Positions 50,383 to 59,554 of a stretch of DNA of 64,000 bases are shown piece after piece. Under the pieces are notes generated by a model that saw only the letters and a program-made list of their open reading frames with translations, was not told the DNA's origin and did no database searches. Origin of the DNA: Chloroflexota bacterium (GTDB lineage: Bacteria; Chloroflexota; Anaerolineae; Anaerolineales; UBA4823); the NCBI GenBank assembly GCA_029265355.1, contig JAJUJL010000020.1:1-64000 (forward strand), read 5' to 3'. Every line of letters starts with the position of its first letter. Position 1 is the stretch's first letter. The translations under genes and the position numbers were made by a program.

Positions 50383-52512
50383 ATGTCGGTGTCGAAAACG
50401 ATCGAAATACCGGTGCGCGGCATGGACTGCGCCGAGTGCACCATGCACGTGCAGCACGCCATTTCCACTCTGCCCGGGGTGGTTAAAGTCGAGGTTTTCC
50501 TGGCAAGCGAGAAGGCGGTGGTCCAGCTCGACCCGCGCCAGGTGGATGTGCAGGCTATTCACCGGGCCGTGCAGGGGGCAGGTTACTCGGTGGCGGCTGA
50601 ATTTTTAGAAGAAGCAAAGACCCGGCAGGCTGCGCAAGCTTATACGCGAAAAATATTGACTTTCCTGGGCATGGTCTTTGGCGCAGTGCTGTTCGTGATC
50701 ATCGCTGGGGAATGGCTGGGGCTGTTCGAGGCAATAACGAGCCGCATCCCCTGGCCGGTGGGACTGGCGCTGGTGCTGCTGGGCGGCTATCCGGTATTTA
50801 TCAACGTGATCCGAGCGACGATGCGCCGCCAGGTGGTTTCACACACCTTGATGACGCTGGGCGTGATCGCTGCGCTGGCGGTGGGTGAGTGGGCAACAGC
50901 AGCGGTGGTGGTGTTTTTCATGCGCGTAGGCGACTATGCCGAGCGCTTCACCGCCGAGCGCGCCCGGCGGGCGGTGCGTGATCTGACCGCCATGGCGCCA
51001 CAAACGGCGCGTGTCGAGCGGCAAGGACAGGAGCTGGAGCTGCCGGTCGAGCAGGTGCAGGTGGGCGAGGTGGTGGTGGTGCGCCCGGGCGAGAGCATTC
51101 CGGTGGATGGCGAGGTGATCAGCGGGCAGGCGACCGTGAACCAGGCGTCCATCACCGGCGAAGCGATGCCGGTGGAAGCCGGGCCGGGGGCGCGGGTGTT
51201 TGCCGCCACGCTGGTGAGCCTGGGCAGCCTGCGAGTGCGCACTGTTCAGGTGGGCCGGGATACGACGTTTGGCAAGGTGATCCGCCTGGTAGAAGAAGCC
51301 GAAGCGCATCGCGCGGAAGTGCAGCGCGTAGCGGACCGCTTCTCGGCCTGGTATCTGCCAGTGGTGGCGAGCATTGCAGGGTTGACCTTTCTGCTGCGAC
51401 GTGATCCGCTGGCGACAGCCGCAGTGCTGGTGGTGGCGTGCTCGTGCGCCTTTGCTCTGGCGACGCCGATTGCCATGCTGGCTTCGATCGGGGCAGCCGC
51501 GCAGCGTGGGCTGATGATCAAAGGGGGAAAGTACCTGGAAGCGCTGGCAGAGGCGGATGTGCTGTTGATCGATAAAACAGGCACACTGACCTTGGGCAAG
51601 CCGCGCCTCGCAGCGGTGCTCTCCTTCGATGGGGCAGGGGCAACGGCGGAGTCGGAAGCCCGGCTGCTGCGGTTGGCGGCTTCGGCGGAGCGCTACTCTG
51701 AGCATCCACTGGCGCAGGCGGTAAGAGAGGCGGCTGCTGCGCGTGGCCTGGCGCTGCAAGAGCCGCACGATTTCCAGGCGTTGCCTGGACTGGGCGTGCA
51801 AGCGCAGGTGGATGGCGTACGCGTGCAGGTAGGCAGCCGGCGCATGATGCCGGAGGGGGAGCCGCAAGCGATCGCGGCGCGAGCGGTTGTGGCCCAGGCA
51901 GAGGCGCTGCAAGCTGCTGGAAAGTCGCTCCTGTGGGTGGCGGTGGACGGACAAATAGCAGGAGTGCTGGCGGCCGAGGATACCCTGCGCCCTGAAGTGC
52001 CGCAGGCCATCCAGGCGCTGGGGGCGCTGGGAATCAAGCAGGTGGAGCTGCTGACCGGCGACCACGCGGGTGCTGCCGCGGCGCTGGCGGGCAACCTGGG
52101 CATCCCTTACCGGGCGGGGTTGCTGCCGCAGGACAAGATTGCGATCGTGCGCCAATACCAGTCGCAGGGTCACAAGGTGGTGATGGTGGGAGATGGGGTC
52201 AATGACGCCCCAGCGTTGGCGCAGGCAGATGTGGGCATGGCTATGGGCGCAGCAGGCAGCCAGGTGGCGATCGAAGCGGCGCATATCGCCTTGATGCGCG
52301 AGGATTGGGCGCTGGTGCCGGAAGTGCTGCGCATTGCCCACAGAACCATGAGGGTGGTAAAGATGAATATTGCCTTCACGGCGATTTACAACCTGGCAGG
52401 TTTGAGCCTGGCAGCGCTGGGCTTCCTTCCGCCCATCCTGGCGGCGGCGGCGCAGTCGCTGCCGGATTTGGGGATACTGGCGAATTCATCCCGGCTGCTG
52501 AAGCAGAAATAG
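50383..52512 (+). CDS. Heavy-metal-transporting P1B-type ATPase with CSC motif
   Basis: A 709-residue metal pump. The N-terminal HMA domain has Cys16-x2-Cys19 in GMDCAEC. The actuator domain has SITGEAMPVE. The phosphorylation site is Asp397 in DKTGTLT, followed by SEHPLAQA (the HP locus) and GDGVNDAPAL. The metal-site motif in the sixth helix is ACSCAFALATP (Cys353-Ser354-Cys355) where most members have CPC, CPH or SPC. GMDCAEC is a feature often seen in Zn/Cd/Pb exporters, but the CSC site makes the specificity uncertain. The gene stands alone between the nucleoside operon and a convergent peptidase gene. Confidence 0.9.
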   Translation: MSVSKTIEIPVRGMDCAECTMHVQHAISTLPGVVKVEVFLASEKAVVQLDPRQVDVQAIHRAVQGAGYSVAAEFLEEAKTRQAAQAYTRKILTFLGMVFGAVLFVIIAGEWLGLFEAITSRIPWPVGLALVLLGGYPVFINVIRATMRRQVVSHTLMTLGVIAALAVGEWATAAVVVFFMRVGDYAERFTAERARRAVRDLTAMAPQTARVERQGQELELPVEQVQVGEVVVVRPGESIPVDGEVISGQATVNQASITGEAMPVEAGPGARVFAATLVSLGSLRVRTVQVGRDTTFGKVIRLVEEAEAHRAEVQRVADRFSAWYLPVVASIAGLTFLLRRDPLATAAVLVVACSCAFALATPIAMLASIGAAAQRGLMIKGGKYLEALAEADVLLIDKTGTLTLGKPRLAAVLSFDGAGATAESEARLLRLAASAERYSEHPLAQAVREAAAARGLALQEPHDFQALPGLGVQAQVDGVRVQVGSRRMMPEGEPQAIAARAVVAQAEALQAAGKSLLWVAVDGQIAGVLAAEDTLRPEVPQAIQALGALGIKQVELLTGDHAGAAAALAGNLGIPYRAGLLPQDKIAIVRQYQSQGHKVVMVGDGVNDAPALAQADVGMAMGAAGSQVAIEAAHIALMREDWALVPEVLRIAHRTMRVVKMNIAFTAIYNLAGLSLAALGFLPPILAAAAQSLPDLGILANSSRLLKQK

Positions 52513-52609
52513 GGACAGAGCACCCGGCAAGATCTCCTGTTTGCGAAAGGTGATGATCCAGCCAGAGGCTCTGCCCGCCGCCCGTATCCTGAATGGCTGC
52601 GCGGGCGGG

Positions 52610-52667
52610 TCAGGCATTTGCCCGGGTGAGCAGGTCTTTTTGCGGAAGGGTTGTGGCAAATGCCTGA
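52610..52667. terminator. 13-bp inverted repeat with 32-nt loop between convergent genes
   Basis: TCAGGCATTTGCC (52610-52622) and GGCAAATGCCTGA (52655-52667) pair perfectly. Lying just beyond the stop codons of convergent genes, it could end transcription from both sides. The long loop resembles the arms-and-spacer design at 1003 and 38411 but the arms are different. Confidence 0.5.
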
Positions 52668-52670
52668 TCT

Positions 52671-54875
52671 CTACTGCCTCTCCACAGCCGGAAGATAAAG
52701 CAGATAGCCCACGCGTATGCTGCTGGAGATCGTCTTGACGTGGGCATTATTCCCTGTGATCCAGATCGAGAGTGTGGGCTCTTCAACCAGCCCAGATACA
52801 CCCACTTCCGGTATTTGCGTGTGGATGAGAGTGCCGCTGCTCTGCCCTGCGCCCAAGGTCAGCGTGGTGGTTATGCCGCCTGTATCCAGGTTGGACCAAC
52901 CCTGCACACTATTCAGCATGAGCGAGAAGGTTGCGCTGACCAGCGAGGTATTGGTGAAGGGCAGCGTATAGGTGAGGGTCTCGCCGGGCCAGGCAAGCAA
53001 GTCGATACCCTGAGAAACCTCATAAGTGACGATGGGGGTGCTGAGTGGGATGCCTGGCGTAAGCGGCACTTCCTGGCTGTAGGCGCTGTACTGATCGTTG
53101 AGTAAGCTGCCAACGGCCTGGGGAGATAAAGCCAGGACGAGCTGCACCTGGCGGATATCGCCGGAATTCATCGCCGGAAACGCCCAGGCAACCGAATCGC
53201 CCGTAAAGGTGTAAGGCAGGGTGGCGGTGATAAAGCTGGTTCCAATGGGCAGCACATTGCTGATGATGATGTTGTGGGTAGGTGTATAAAAACTGGTGTA
53301 CCTGAGTTCCAGGGTATAGGTGATTGTCTGTCCGGGGATAATTTGCGGCGGATTGGCGGAGGCAGTCAGGTTGAAAAACGGAGGAATATCCTGCAGCGCT
53401 TCCAATGCGTCGATGCGCCCATAGCCATAGGTGTTGTTGGGCACGGCAGAGCCGGGCACTGTGCCGCAGTTTTGGGTGGTGGTGCGCGGCACGGCAGAGC
53501 CCGTGATGATGCTTTCCAGCAGATCCACCTGTCCGGCCAGGTGAGGGGCTGCGGAGATGAGCAACCCAGCCAGCCCAGCGACGTGTGGGGCCGCCATGCT
53601 GGTGCCGTTCATAGTTGTGTAGGTGTTGTTGAGATAGCTGGAGCGCACGCTGACGCCCGGCGCAGAAATATCTGGTTTGAGGCGGTTGCTGCTATCCGCG
53701 GTCACCGGGCCGCGGCTGCTGAAGGAGGCAATCAGGTCGCCCGAGTCAGTCGCGCCCACGGTGAAGGAGGCGTCGTAAATGGCAATGGGCTGGGCGATGG
53801 TGCTGCAGGTGGGGCCGGAATTGCCAGCAGAGCTGACGGTGAGGATGCCAGCGGCGCGCACGTTTTCGACCACGGTTTTGAGGATATTGACATCGCTGCA
53901 GCCTTCCGCCGCCGGGCAGCCCCAGGAGTTGTTGATCACGTCCGGCGCCAGGTCGGGGCGCGGGTTCTGCCCGTTGAGATCGGTGGGAGCAATAAACCAT
54001 TGGAAGCATTCGCTGTAGCTGGCAGGGCTGCCCCATCCCTGCTCCATGTTGCGGCAGCCGATCCAGCGCGCCCCGGGGGCCATGCCAATCTGGTTGCTGC
54101 CGCCATCGTCGCCCACCATGGTGCCCATGGTGTGTGTGCCGTGACCGTGATCGTCGCATGGCACCGGTGAATCAAAGCCGCAGGGGTTGCCAGGGGTGGT
54201 GAAGGAGCTGTCTTCGTGAATGGCGTCGTGCCAGTTATAGTTGTGATCGGCGGCGGCGCCGTCCCAGCCGCGGTACTGCTGTACCAGGGCGGTGTGATCC
54301 CAATCGTAGCCGGTGTCTTGCCCGGCAATAACCGCTCCCTGCCCAGTGTAGCCGGCAGCCCAGACCTGCTCAGCACGCACTTTGAGGATGTTCCACTCGA
54401 TGGCCTCCAGCGCTTCAACCTGCGAGGTCGGCGGCTGCGGTAGGGCCTGCTGCACCCAGGGATTGGCGTAGATGTGAGCCACGTCCTGGCGTTGGGCCAG
54501 CGCCTGCACCAGGCTTGCGTCGCCGCGCACCCACAGCATGTTGGCAACCCAATAGGCGCGGTGCGGCACGTGGCGGGCGCGCAGCTCTGCTAACAAGGGA
54601 CCTTGCGTCCGGGCGGCGGTGCGGGTGAGCTGTTGGTAAACGTAGGCGCCCTTCTCGACCTTGCTGGGCAGCTTTGCCGCGCTGGAGAGGTCGGCCTGCT
54701 CGCTCAAGAGCACCAGGAATTCGGTCTCACCCTGGGCGGCGGTTTGCTGCACCCAGGCATCTACCTTGGATTGCCAGGGCGCAGCCGGCGCGGCGGGGGC
54801 GGCGGCAGGCCCGGCGATGCTGAGCAGCGCCAGAATGACAAACAAGTGGAAAAACCAGCGGCAGGGGCGGCGCAT
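52671..54875 (-). CDS. Secreted subtilisin-family serine peptidase (S8)
   Basis: A 734-residue secreted protease. There is a signal peptide (first 25-30 residues), an I9-like propeptide region (about 35-150) and the S8 catalytic domain with the triad Asp187 (AGQDTGYDWDH), His245 (HGHGTH) and Ser426 (NGTSMAAP). The oxyanion Asn is probably in SSAGNSGP. After about residue 490 there are two DUF11-like beta domains (TYTLELRYTSFYTPTHNIIISNVLPIG and ETLTYTLPFTNTSLVSATFSL). The protein ends in YLLYLPAVERQ, a YLP-type tail. It probably degrades external protein for peptide uptake, which fits the peptide transporters in this window. Confidence 0.92.
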   Translation of the reverse strand: MRRPCRWFFHLFVILALLSIAGPAAAPAAPAAPWQSKVDAWVQQTAAQGETEFLVLLSEQADLSSAAKLPSKVEKGAYVYQQLTRTAARTQGPLLAELRARHVPHRAYWVANMLWVRGDASLVQALAQRQDVAHIYANPWVQQALPQPPTSQVEALEAIEWNILKVRAEQVWAAGYTGQGAVIAGQDTGYDWDHTALVQQYRGWDGAAADHNYNWHDAIHEDSSFTTPGNPCGFDSPVPCDDHGHGTHTMGTMVGDDGGSNQIGMAPGARWIGCRNMEQGWGSPASYSECFQWFIAPTDLNGQNPRPDLAPDVINNSWGCPAAEGCSDVNILKTVVENVRAAGILTVSSAGNSGPTCSTIAQPIAIYDASFTVGATDSGDLIASFSSRGPVTADSSNRLKPDISAPGVSVRSSYLNNTYTTMNGTSMAAPHVAGLAGLLISAAPHLAGQVDLLESIITGSAVPRTTTQNCGTVPGSAVPNNTYGYGRIDALEALQDIPPFFNLTASANPPQIIPGQTITYTLELRYTSFYTPTHNIIISNVLPIGTSFITATLPYTFTGDSVAWAFPAMNSGDIRQVQLVLALSPQAVGSLLNDQYSAYSQEVPLTPGIPLSTPIVTYEVSQGIDLLAWPGETLTYTLPFTNTSLVSATFSLMLNSVQGWSNLDTGGITTTLTLGAGQSSGTLIHTQIPEVGVSGLVEEPTLSIWITGNNAHVKTISSSIRVGYLLYLPAVERQ

Positions 54876-54887
54876 GGGGGGCGACCC

Positions 54888-55412
54888 TCAGCCTTCAGCC
54901 AGGGCTTTGACCAGTTCGCGGCAGAAATCGGGGATGTCTGCCACAACACGGCCCCACACCAGGTTGCCATCTCGGAAAGCGGGCGCATCTACCCACTCGG
55001 CGCCAGCGTTGATCATGTCGTCTTTGATGCCGACCGAGCCGGTGGCTTTGCGGCCGCGCACGATGCCGGCGGAGGCCAGCACCCAGCCAGCGTGGCAGAT
55101 CGAACCGACGATCTTGCCCTGCTGGTGGACGCCACGCACCAGGTTGAGCACTTCGGGGTAGCGTCGCAGCTTGTCGGGCGCCCAGCCGCCGGGCACCACC
55201 AGGGCGTCGAAATCGTCTGGGCTGACTTCGGAAGCAGCCACGTCGGACCTGGCTTCCAGGCAGGCCTTTCCGCGGAAGGTTTTGCCTTTGACGCCGCTGA
55301 CGACCGTGACACGGGCGCCTTCTTCGCGCAGGCGCATCACCGGAACCCAGAACTCCAGGTCTTCGAAGCCTTCTTCGACCAGGTATGCGATGTGTTTGCC
55401 AGTCAGTTTCAT
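54888..55412 (-). CDS. DJ-1/PfpI family protein
   Basis: A 174-residue member of the PfpI group. The nucleophile elbow is SICHAGW with Cys106, with Glu in EEGFEDLEF near the N terminus and VVPGGWAPDKLR in the middle. Relatives are described as cysteine peptidases, deglycases or chaperones, and the activity cannot be chosen from sequence. It lies between murJ and the subtilisin gene on the same strand, 10 bases from murJ's stop. Confidence 0.9.
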   Translation of the reverse strand: MKLTGKHIAYLVEEGFEDLEFWVPVMRLREEGARVTVVSGVKGKTFRGKACLEARSDVAASEVSPDDFDALVVPGGWAPDKLRRYPEVLNLVRGVHQQGKIVGSICHAGWVLASAGIVRGRKATGSVGIKDDMINAGAEWVDAPAFRDGNLVWGRVVADIPDFCRELVKALAEG

Positions 55413-55422
55413 GAGATTTCTC

Positions 55423-56958
55423 CTATAGCTTCAGGATCAGTTTGATATCTCGCCAGACGAAGGGCAGCGCGGCCAGCGCTCCGGCGGCCATGGCTGCCAG
55501 GGCCGAAGCAGCTTGCAGCAGCGGGCGATCGGGCATGAAGGGCAGGTTCATCAGGAGCAAGGCCAACGCCCCGCCCAGCAGCGCCGCTAGCAAGGCGCGC
55601 AGGAAGGACTCGCGCACTGCCAATAAACCGGGCACATGCCGGTTGAGCAAGAAGAGCAGCAGCAGCGCTTCTCCGGTGAAGGCCAGGGAGTTTGCCAGGG
55701 CGATACCGGGCGCGCCTAGCCAACGGGAGAGTGCGACAGCAAAGACGATGTAAGCCAGGGCATTCAGGGCAGCGGCAAAGAGTGGTGTACGAGCATCCTG
55801 GCGGGCATAGAAGGAGCGGGCGGCAATTTCCAGCAGCGAGTGCCCGGCCAGCCCGAGCAGGTAGGCGCGCGTCGCCCACACCACGCGCGAGATGCCCTCC
55901 GCATCGAAGCCAAAGACCACCTCCACCAACGGCGGCAGCGTCACTGCCAGCAAGGCAGCGATGGGCAGGGTGAGCGCCAGCAGGGCGCGAATGGCATTGT
56001 TGACGCTGTCGCGATAGGCCTCGATATGGCCGCGCGCCATGTGCTCTGCCAGGGTGGGCAGCAGAGCGATTGCCAGGGCGGTGCCGATCATGGTTTCTGG
56101 CACCTGCATGATGAACCAGCCATAGTTGAGGGCCGTGACGGCGCCCTCGCCCAGGCGGGAGGCGATATTGTCGCGGGCGATGAAGAAGAGCTGCAGGAAG
56201 AACATGGTCAGCAGGCGCGGCCCCATCAAAGCCAACACCTGGCGCACACCAGGTGTGCTCAGGCCGAGGGAAGCCGTCCAGCGGAAGCGGTAGCGCAGCA
56301 AGCCGGGCACCTGGATCAGCAGGTGCAGCAGCGCGCCGATGATCACTCCGTAAACCAAGCCGTGGATGCCCAGATCATAAGCGGGCAATTTAAGCGGACC
56401 GAGCGAAAGCCCTTCCGGTCGCGCCAGCACCAGCACACCGAAGATTTGCCCCAGGTCGTAGAAACCAGGCGCCATGGCGGGCAGCAGGAAGTGCTGGTTG
56501 GCCTGCAGACCAGCCATGAACAGCCCGCTGATCGAGAAAATCAGGATCGCTAGCAGATCCAGGCGCATCAATTCGATGGTTAGCTCGAACTGCTCAGGGG
56601 GAAAGCCGGGGGCAATGACGTTACGCACCAGCGGGCCGGCGAAGATGGCGATCAGCACCGCCAGGGCGGCGGTGACCAGGAAGGCCAGGTTGAGAATGCG
56701 GGCAAAAAGCTGCCAGGCATCGGCCCGTCCACGTTGTTGAAGGTACTCAGAGAGCACAGGGATGAGCGCCACGCCCAGCGCTCCGCCGGAGATGAGCGCC
56801 GAGAGCAGGTCAGGAATATTGTTGGCAGCGTTGAAGACGTCGATCTCGTAGGTCAGGCCGAACTGGCGAGCGATCAGCGTGGTGCGCACAAAACCCAGTA
56901 CCTTGTCCAGGCCGAAGAATATGGCAACGATGAGCGATGAGCGGGCGACGTGTTTCAT
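55423..56958 (-). CDS. murJ: Lipid II flippase MurJ
   Basis: A MviN/MurJ-type membrane protein of about 511 residues with 14 hydrophobic segments. The N-terminal block KVLGFVRTTLIARQFGLTYEIDVFNAANNIPDLL is typical. Further blocks are ALGVALIPVLSEYL, LNYGWFIMQVPETMIGTALAIALLPTLAEH and ARSFYARQDARTPLFAA. It flips lipid II across the membrane for peptidoglycan synthesis. The ATG at 56958 gives the usual N terminus; the frame is open further upstream but that part is not conserved. A TATACT box (minus strand, 56983-56978) stands 19 bases before it. Confidence 0.93.
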   Translation of the reverse strand: MKHVARSSLIVAIFFGLDKVLGFVRTTLIARQFGLTYEIDVFNAANNIPDLLSALISGGALGVALIPVLSEYLQQRGRADAWQLFARILNLAFLVTAALAVLIAIFAGPLVRNVIAPGFPPEQFELTIELMRLDLLAILIFSISGLFMAGLQANQHFLLPAMAPGFYDLGQIFGVLVLARPEGLSLGPLKLPAYDLGIHGLVYGVIIGALLHLLIQVPGLLRYRFRWTASLGLSTPGVRQVLALMGPRLLTMFFLQLFFIARDNIASRLGEGAVTALNYGWFIMQVPETMIGTALAIALLPTLAEHMARGHIEAYRDSVNNAIRALLALTLPIAALLAVTLPPLVEVVFGFDAEGISRVVWATRAYLLGLAGHSLLEIAARSFYARQDARTPLFAAALNALAYIVFAVALSRWLGAPGIALANSLAFTGEALLLLFLLNRHVPGLLAVRESFLRALLAALLGGALALLLMNLPFMPDRPLLQAASALAAMAAGALAALPFVWRDIKLILKL

Positions 56959-57046
56959 GGTTTTCTTTACAGGGGCAAGTATAGCACGAGAGCGTGCTGG
57001 TGTGTTTGTGTGCAAGGCTGCTGCTTGCAAACACACCAATGGTATA

Positions 57047-57075
57047 TTGACTTTTGCATGTAAATTTGTAAGAAT
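57047..57075 (+). promoter_or_regulatory. Promoter for the 684-residue unknown gene
   Basis: TTGACT (57047-57052), a 17-bp spacer and AAGAAT (57070-57075) lie in the divergent region opposite murJ. A good AAAGGAGA ribosome binding site precedes the ATG at 57129. Confidence 0.5.
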
Positions 57076-57128
57076 ATTGTAAGTGGACAGTTCATGTCTG
57101 TTTTCCGCATTCACAAAGGAGAAAAAGT

Positions 57129-59183
57129 ATGGCTAAGGCAGTTCGGAAAGAAGAAATACTCGATCCCGACAAGAGGCCATTGACCAAGATGCAGGCGGGT
57201 CGCCTGGCAGGACTGACAGGCGTGGAGGCAAAGGAATTTGCTGGCAAAGTAGTGGCTGAATTGAGCGAGCGGTTCAAGTGGCAGCTCGATGTGAGCCTGT
57301 TTTTGTTTCGCCGGGTGTGCGGGCAGGTGGTCAAGCGCGACCCGGTCACCGGCAGGGTTTACCCGGTGCCGTTTGCTACGGTACACGTGGAGGATACCGA
57401 CTGCAATCTGCTGGGCTATTTTCCCGCCGGCTGGCACTGGGGCTGGTACTTCCCGCTGTCTTGCCGTCGGGAGGAGATTGCCACGGTGGTCACAGATGAG
57501 TGCGGGCGCTTCTGCGTGTACATCCCGCGCTTCGACATCGATTGGATCTTGAAATTCCGCAAGGAGCGCATCTGCTTCCCGGATATTTTCATCCGCCCCA
57601 ACCTGCGCGAGCTGCTGGAAGACCTGAAGATCTGGCCGGAGCCGCCGGTGATCCGGCGCCCGTTCCCCGAGCCGGATCCGATCCCATTCCTGCTGAATGA
57701 TGGCGGGTTACGGCTGCGGCGCATCGAGGAAGCCGCCGGGCCGCAGGTGGCGGGCAGGCTGGCTGCCATCCAGGCGACGGCGATGCTGGGTGCGGCGACG
57801 GGCGATGCAGGGCGCATGCTGGAAGCCAGGGCCTTCACCCAGCCGGTGGCGCCGCCGCTGCCAGCGCAGATGCAGCGCATGCCAGGCAGGGAGGTGGCTC
57901 AAGAGCTTTTGCTGCGCTACAATCTGGAGCCAAAACTGCTGGAGCGCTTTAATCCCGAATACTATATCGGCCCCTTCCGCCGCTGCTGGGATGTGCTGGT
58001 GCCAGAGTGGGTGCCGCTGCTGGATGTGCCCGACATCACTTTCCGGGTGACGCAGGATGTGGATGGCGATGGCGACCAGGAAGTGATTTACTCGGAGAGT
58101 TTCTTCGACGTGCGCTGGGATTCTGGGTCGATCCCGGATGTGACCCTGGAGGCGTCGCAGATCGCCCTGGCAGGCCTGACCTGCGACTCGCCGGAGGTGC
58201 CGTGCCAGGAGCCGATGATCGTGCTGGCAGGCAAAATGCCGCTGCACAACCTGCCGGCGCCCGCCGATCCTTACCACGACAACACCACCGGCTATGCCCG
58301 GCGCACGAATCGCCCGCACCCTTCGGGCGACCTGGTGGACCCACTGCCCAACCCGCTGGCGTCATCGCCGATGGCGGGCACCTTCCCGGTGCTGGGCTGC
58401 AACCAGATGGAGGGGGCGGTCTATTACCGCCTGATGTATGCTTACCGCGCCCCGGGCGGGGCCAGCTTCAGCGCGCCGGTGCCGTTCGTGAACGTTTCCT
58501 GGTCGCTGTACCGTTGGGTGGGCAGCCCCGGTCACCTGGAGATCCTGCATGTCACCCCAGACGCCAACGGCTGGTACAGCATCCTCAACCCGGCGGATAT
58601 GTGGCTGCCGCAGAACATTTTGCTTAACTGGCCTTCGGGGAACTACCAGGACGGCACCTATCGCATCAGCATGCAGATGGGCAATGCCGCCAAAGCGGTG
58701 ATTCACACCACGCCGGAGCTGGCGGTGTACATCGACAATTCATCGCCCTCCACCTCACGTTTCACCGGGCTGGCCTGGCGGCGGGTGGGCGACATCGCCT
58801 GGACGGAGCTGGGGCTGGTGTGCCCGGTGGTGAGGCGCAACCCCGGCGAGGATATCGAATTCCGGGTGGATTACATCGCTGCAGCGGCGCACCTGCGCTC
58901 CTTTGTGCTGAGCGCCGGCGGCTGCGGCGGCGGAGGGATCAACCTGGTCTCGCCGCTGAGCACGGCGCAGCATTGGCACACGAATGCGCTGGATAATTCG
59001 GTCGCGGGCAGCGCCATCTACCGCCTGCCGGGCAGTTCGCTGCCGGGAGCGTACAGCTTTCACCTGCATGTGGACAGCCGGGCCTTCAACCCCGATGACG
59101 CCAACGGGCTGACCAGCGATTGGAATTACGATCCAACGCACATCTGGGTCAATCGCCAGTTAGCGGTGGCGGTGGTGGAGTAG
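57129..59183 (+). CDS. Protein of unknown function with N-terminal transthyretin-like and C-terminal beta-rich domains
   Basis: I do not recognise this 684-residue protein. It has no signal peptide or membrane segment. Residues 1-55 are helical (KMQAGRLAGLTGVEAKEFAGKV). Residues about 60-145 look like a transthyretin/carboxypeptidase-regulatory beta-sandwich (CGQVVKRDPVTGRVYPVPFATVHVEDTDC...VTDECGRFCVYIPRFDIDW). A Trp/Pro/Arg-rich middle follows. At about 312 there is DVDGDGDQEV, a calcium-loop-like stretch. The C-terminal third has Ig-like strands and a GGCGGGG turn. Cysteines occur in pairs throughout. It could be a structural or surface component exported by a non-Sec route, or a cytoplasmic scaffold; neither can be shown. 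It has its own promoter and terminator. Confidence 0.75.
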   Translation: MAKAVRKEEILDPDKRPLTKMQAGRLAGLTGVEAKEFAGKVVAELSERFKWQLDVSLFLFRRVCGQVVKRDPVTGRVYPVPFATVHVEDTDCNLLGYFPAGWHWGWYFPLSCRREEIATVVTDECGRFCVYIPRFDIDWILKFRKERICFPDIFIRPNLRELLEDLKIWPEPPVIRRPFPEPDPIPFLLNDGGLRLRRIEEAAGPQVAGRLAAIQATAMLGAATGDAGRMLEARAFTQPVAPPLPAQMQRMPGREVAQELLLRYNLEPKLLERFNPEYYIGPFRRCWDVLVPEWVPLLDVPDITFRVTQDVDGDGDQEVIYSESFFDVRWDSGSIPDVTLEASQIALAGLTCDSPEVPCQEPMIVLAGKMPLHNLPAPADPYHDNTTGYARRTNRPHPSGDLVDPLPNPLASSPMAGTFPVLGCNQMEGAVYYRLMYAYRAPGGASFSAPVPFVNVSWSLYRWVGSPGHLEILHVTPDANGWYSILNPADMWLPQNILLNWPSGNYQDGTYRISMQMGNAAKAVIHTTPELAVYIDNSSPSTSRFTGLAWRRVGDIAWTELGLVCPVVRRNPGEDIEFRVDYIAAAAHLRSFVLSAGGCGGGGINLVSPLSTAQHWHTNALDNSVAGSAIYRLPGSSLPGAYSFHLHVDSRAFNPDDANGLTSDWNYDPTHIWVNRQLAVAVVE

Positions 59184-59210
59184 ACCCGACCCCCCTCCGA
59201 CCTGCGGTCA

Positions 59211-59243
59211 CCTCCCCCATTTTGCTCAGCAAAATGGGGGAGG
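59211..59243. terminator. Strong hairpin after the unknown gene
   Basis: CCTCCCCCATTTTGC and GCAAAATGGGGGAGG are perfectly complementary around a tiny loop. It closes the transcription unit upstream of the tRNA genes. Confidence 0.7.
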
Positions 59244-59301
59244 AAGGCGATGCATTTCGGGGTTAGGAGGAGTCAAATATGGTACAATGCCGCTTGATGA
59301 T

Positions 59302-59392
<91 letters not shown>

Positions 59393-59419
59393 ATGTGGTA
59401 GAATTTTGACGCTGTGTTG

Positions 59420-59510
59420 GGGAAGGTGCCAGAGAGGCCGATTGGGCTCGCCTGCTAAGTGAGTGCTGGGCTTTTAAACTCAGCCGTGGGTTCGAATCCC
59501 ACCCTTCCCG
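59420..59510 (+). tRNA. tRNA-Ser (anticodon GCT)
   Basis: The acceptor GGGAAGG pairs with CCTTCCC, and the anticodon loop CTGCTAA gives GCT, decoding AGC/AGU. There is a long variable arm, and the T arm is GTGGG-TTCGAAT-CCCAC. TAGAAT at 59399-59404 may be its own -10 box. CCA is not encoded. Confidence 0.94.
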
Positions 59511-59524
59511 CACGAATCCAGGAT

Positions 59525-59554
59525 CACAAACCCGCTGAAAAATGCGGGTTTGTG
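59525..59554 (+). terminator. Terminator of the tRNA-Ser pair
   Basis: A perfect 11-bp stem CACAAACCCGC/GCGGGTTTGTG with an 8-nt loop follows the second tRNA. Confidence 0.75.

Noticed and set aside
50839-52341. 500-codon antisense frame over the metal ATPase
   Set aside because: Shadow frame rich in His, Gln, Arg and Leu; the opposite strand has all P-type ATPase motifs.
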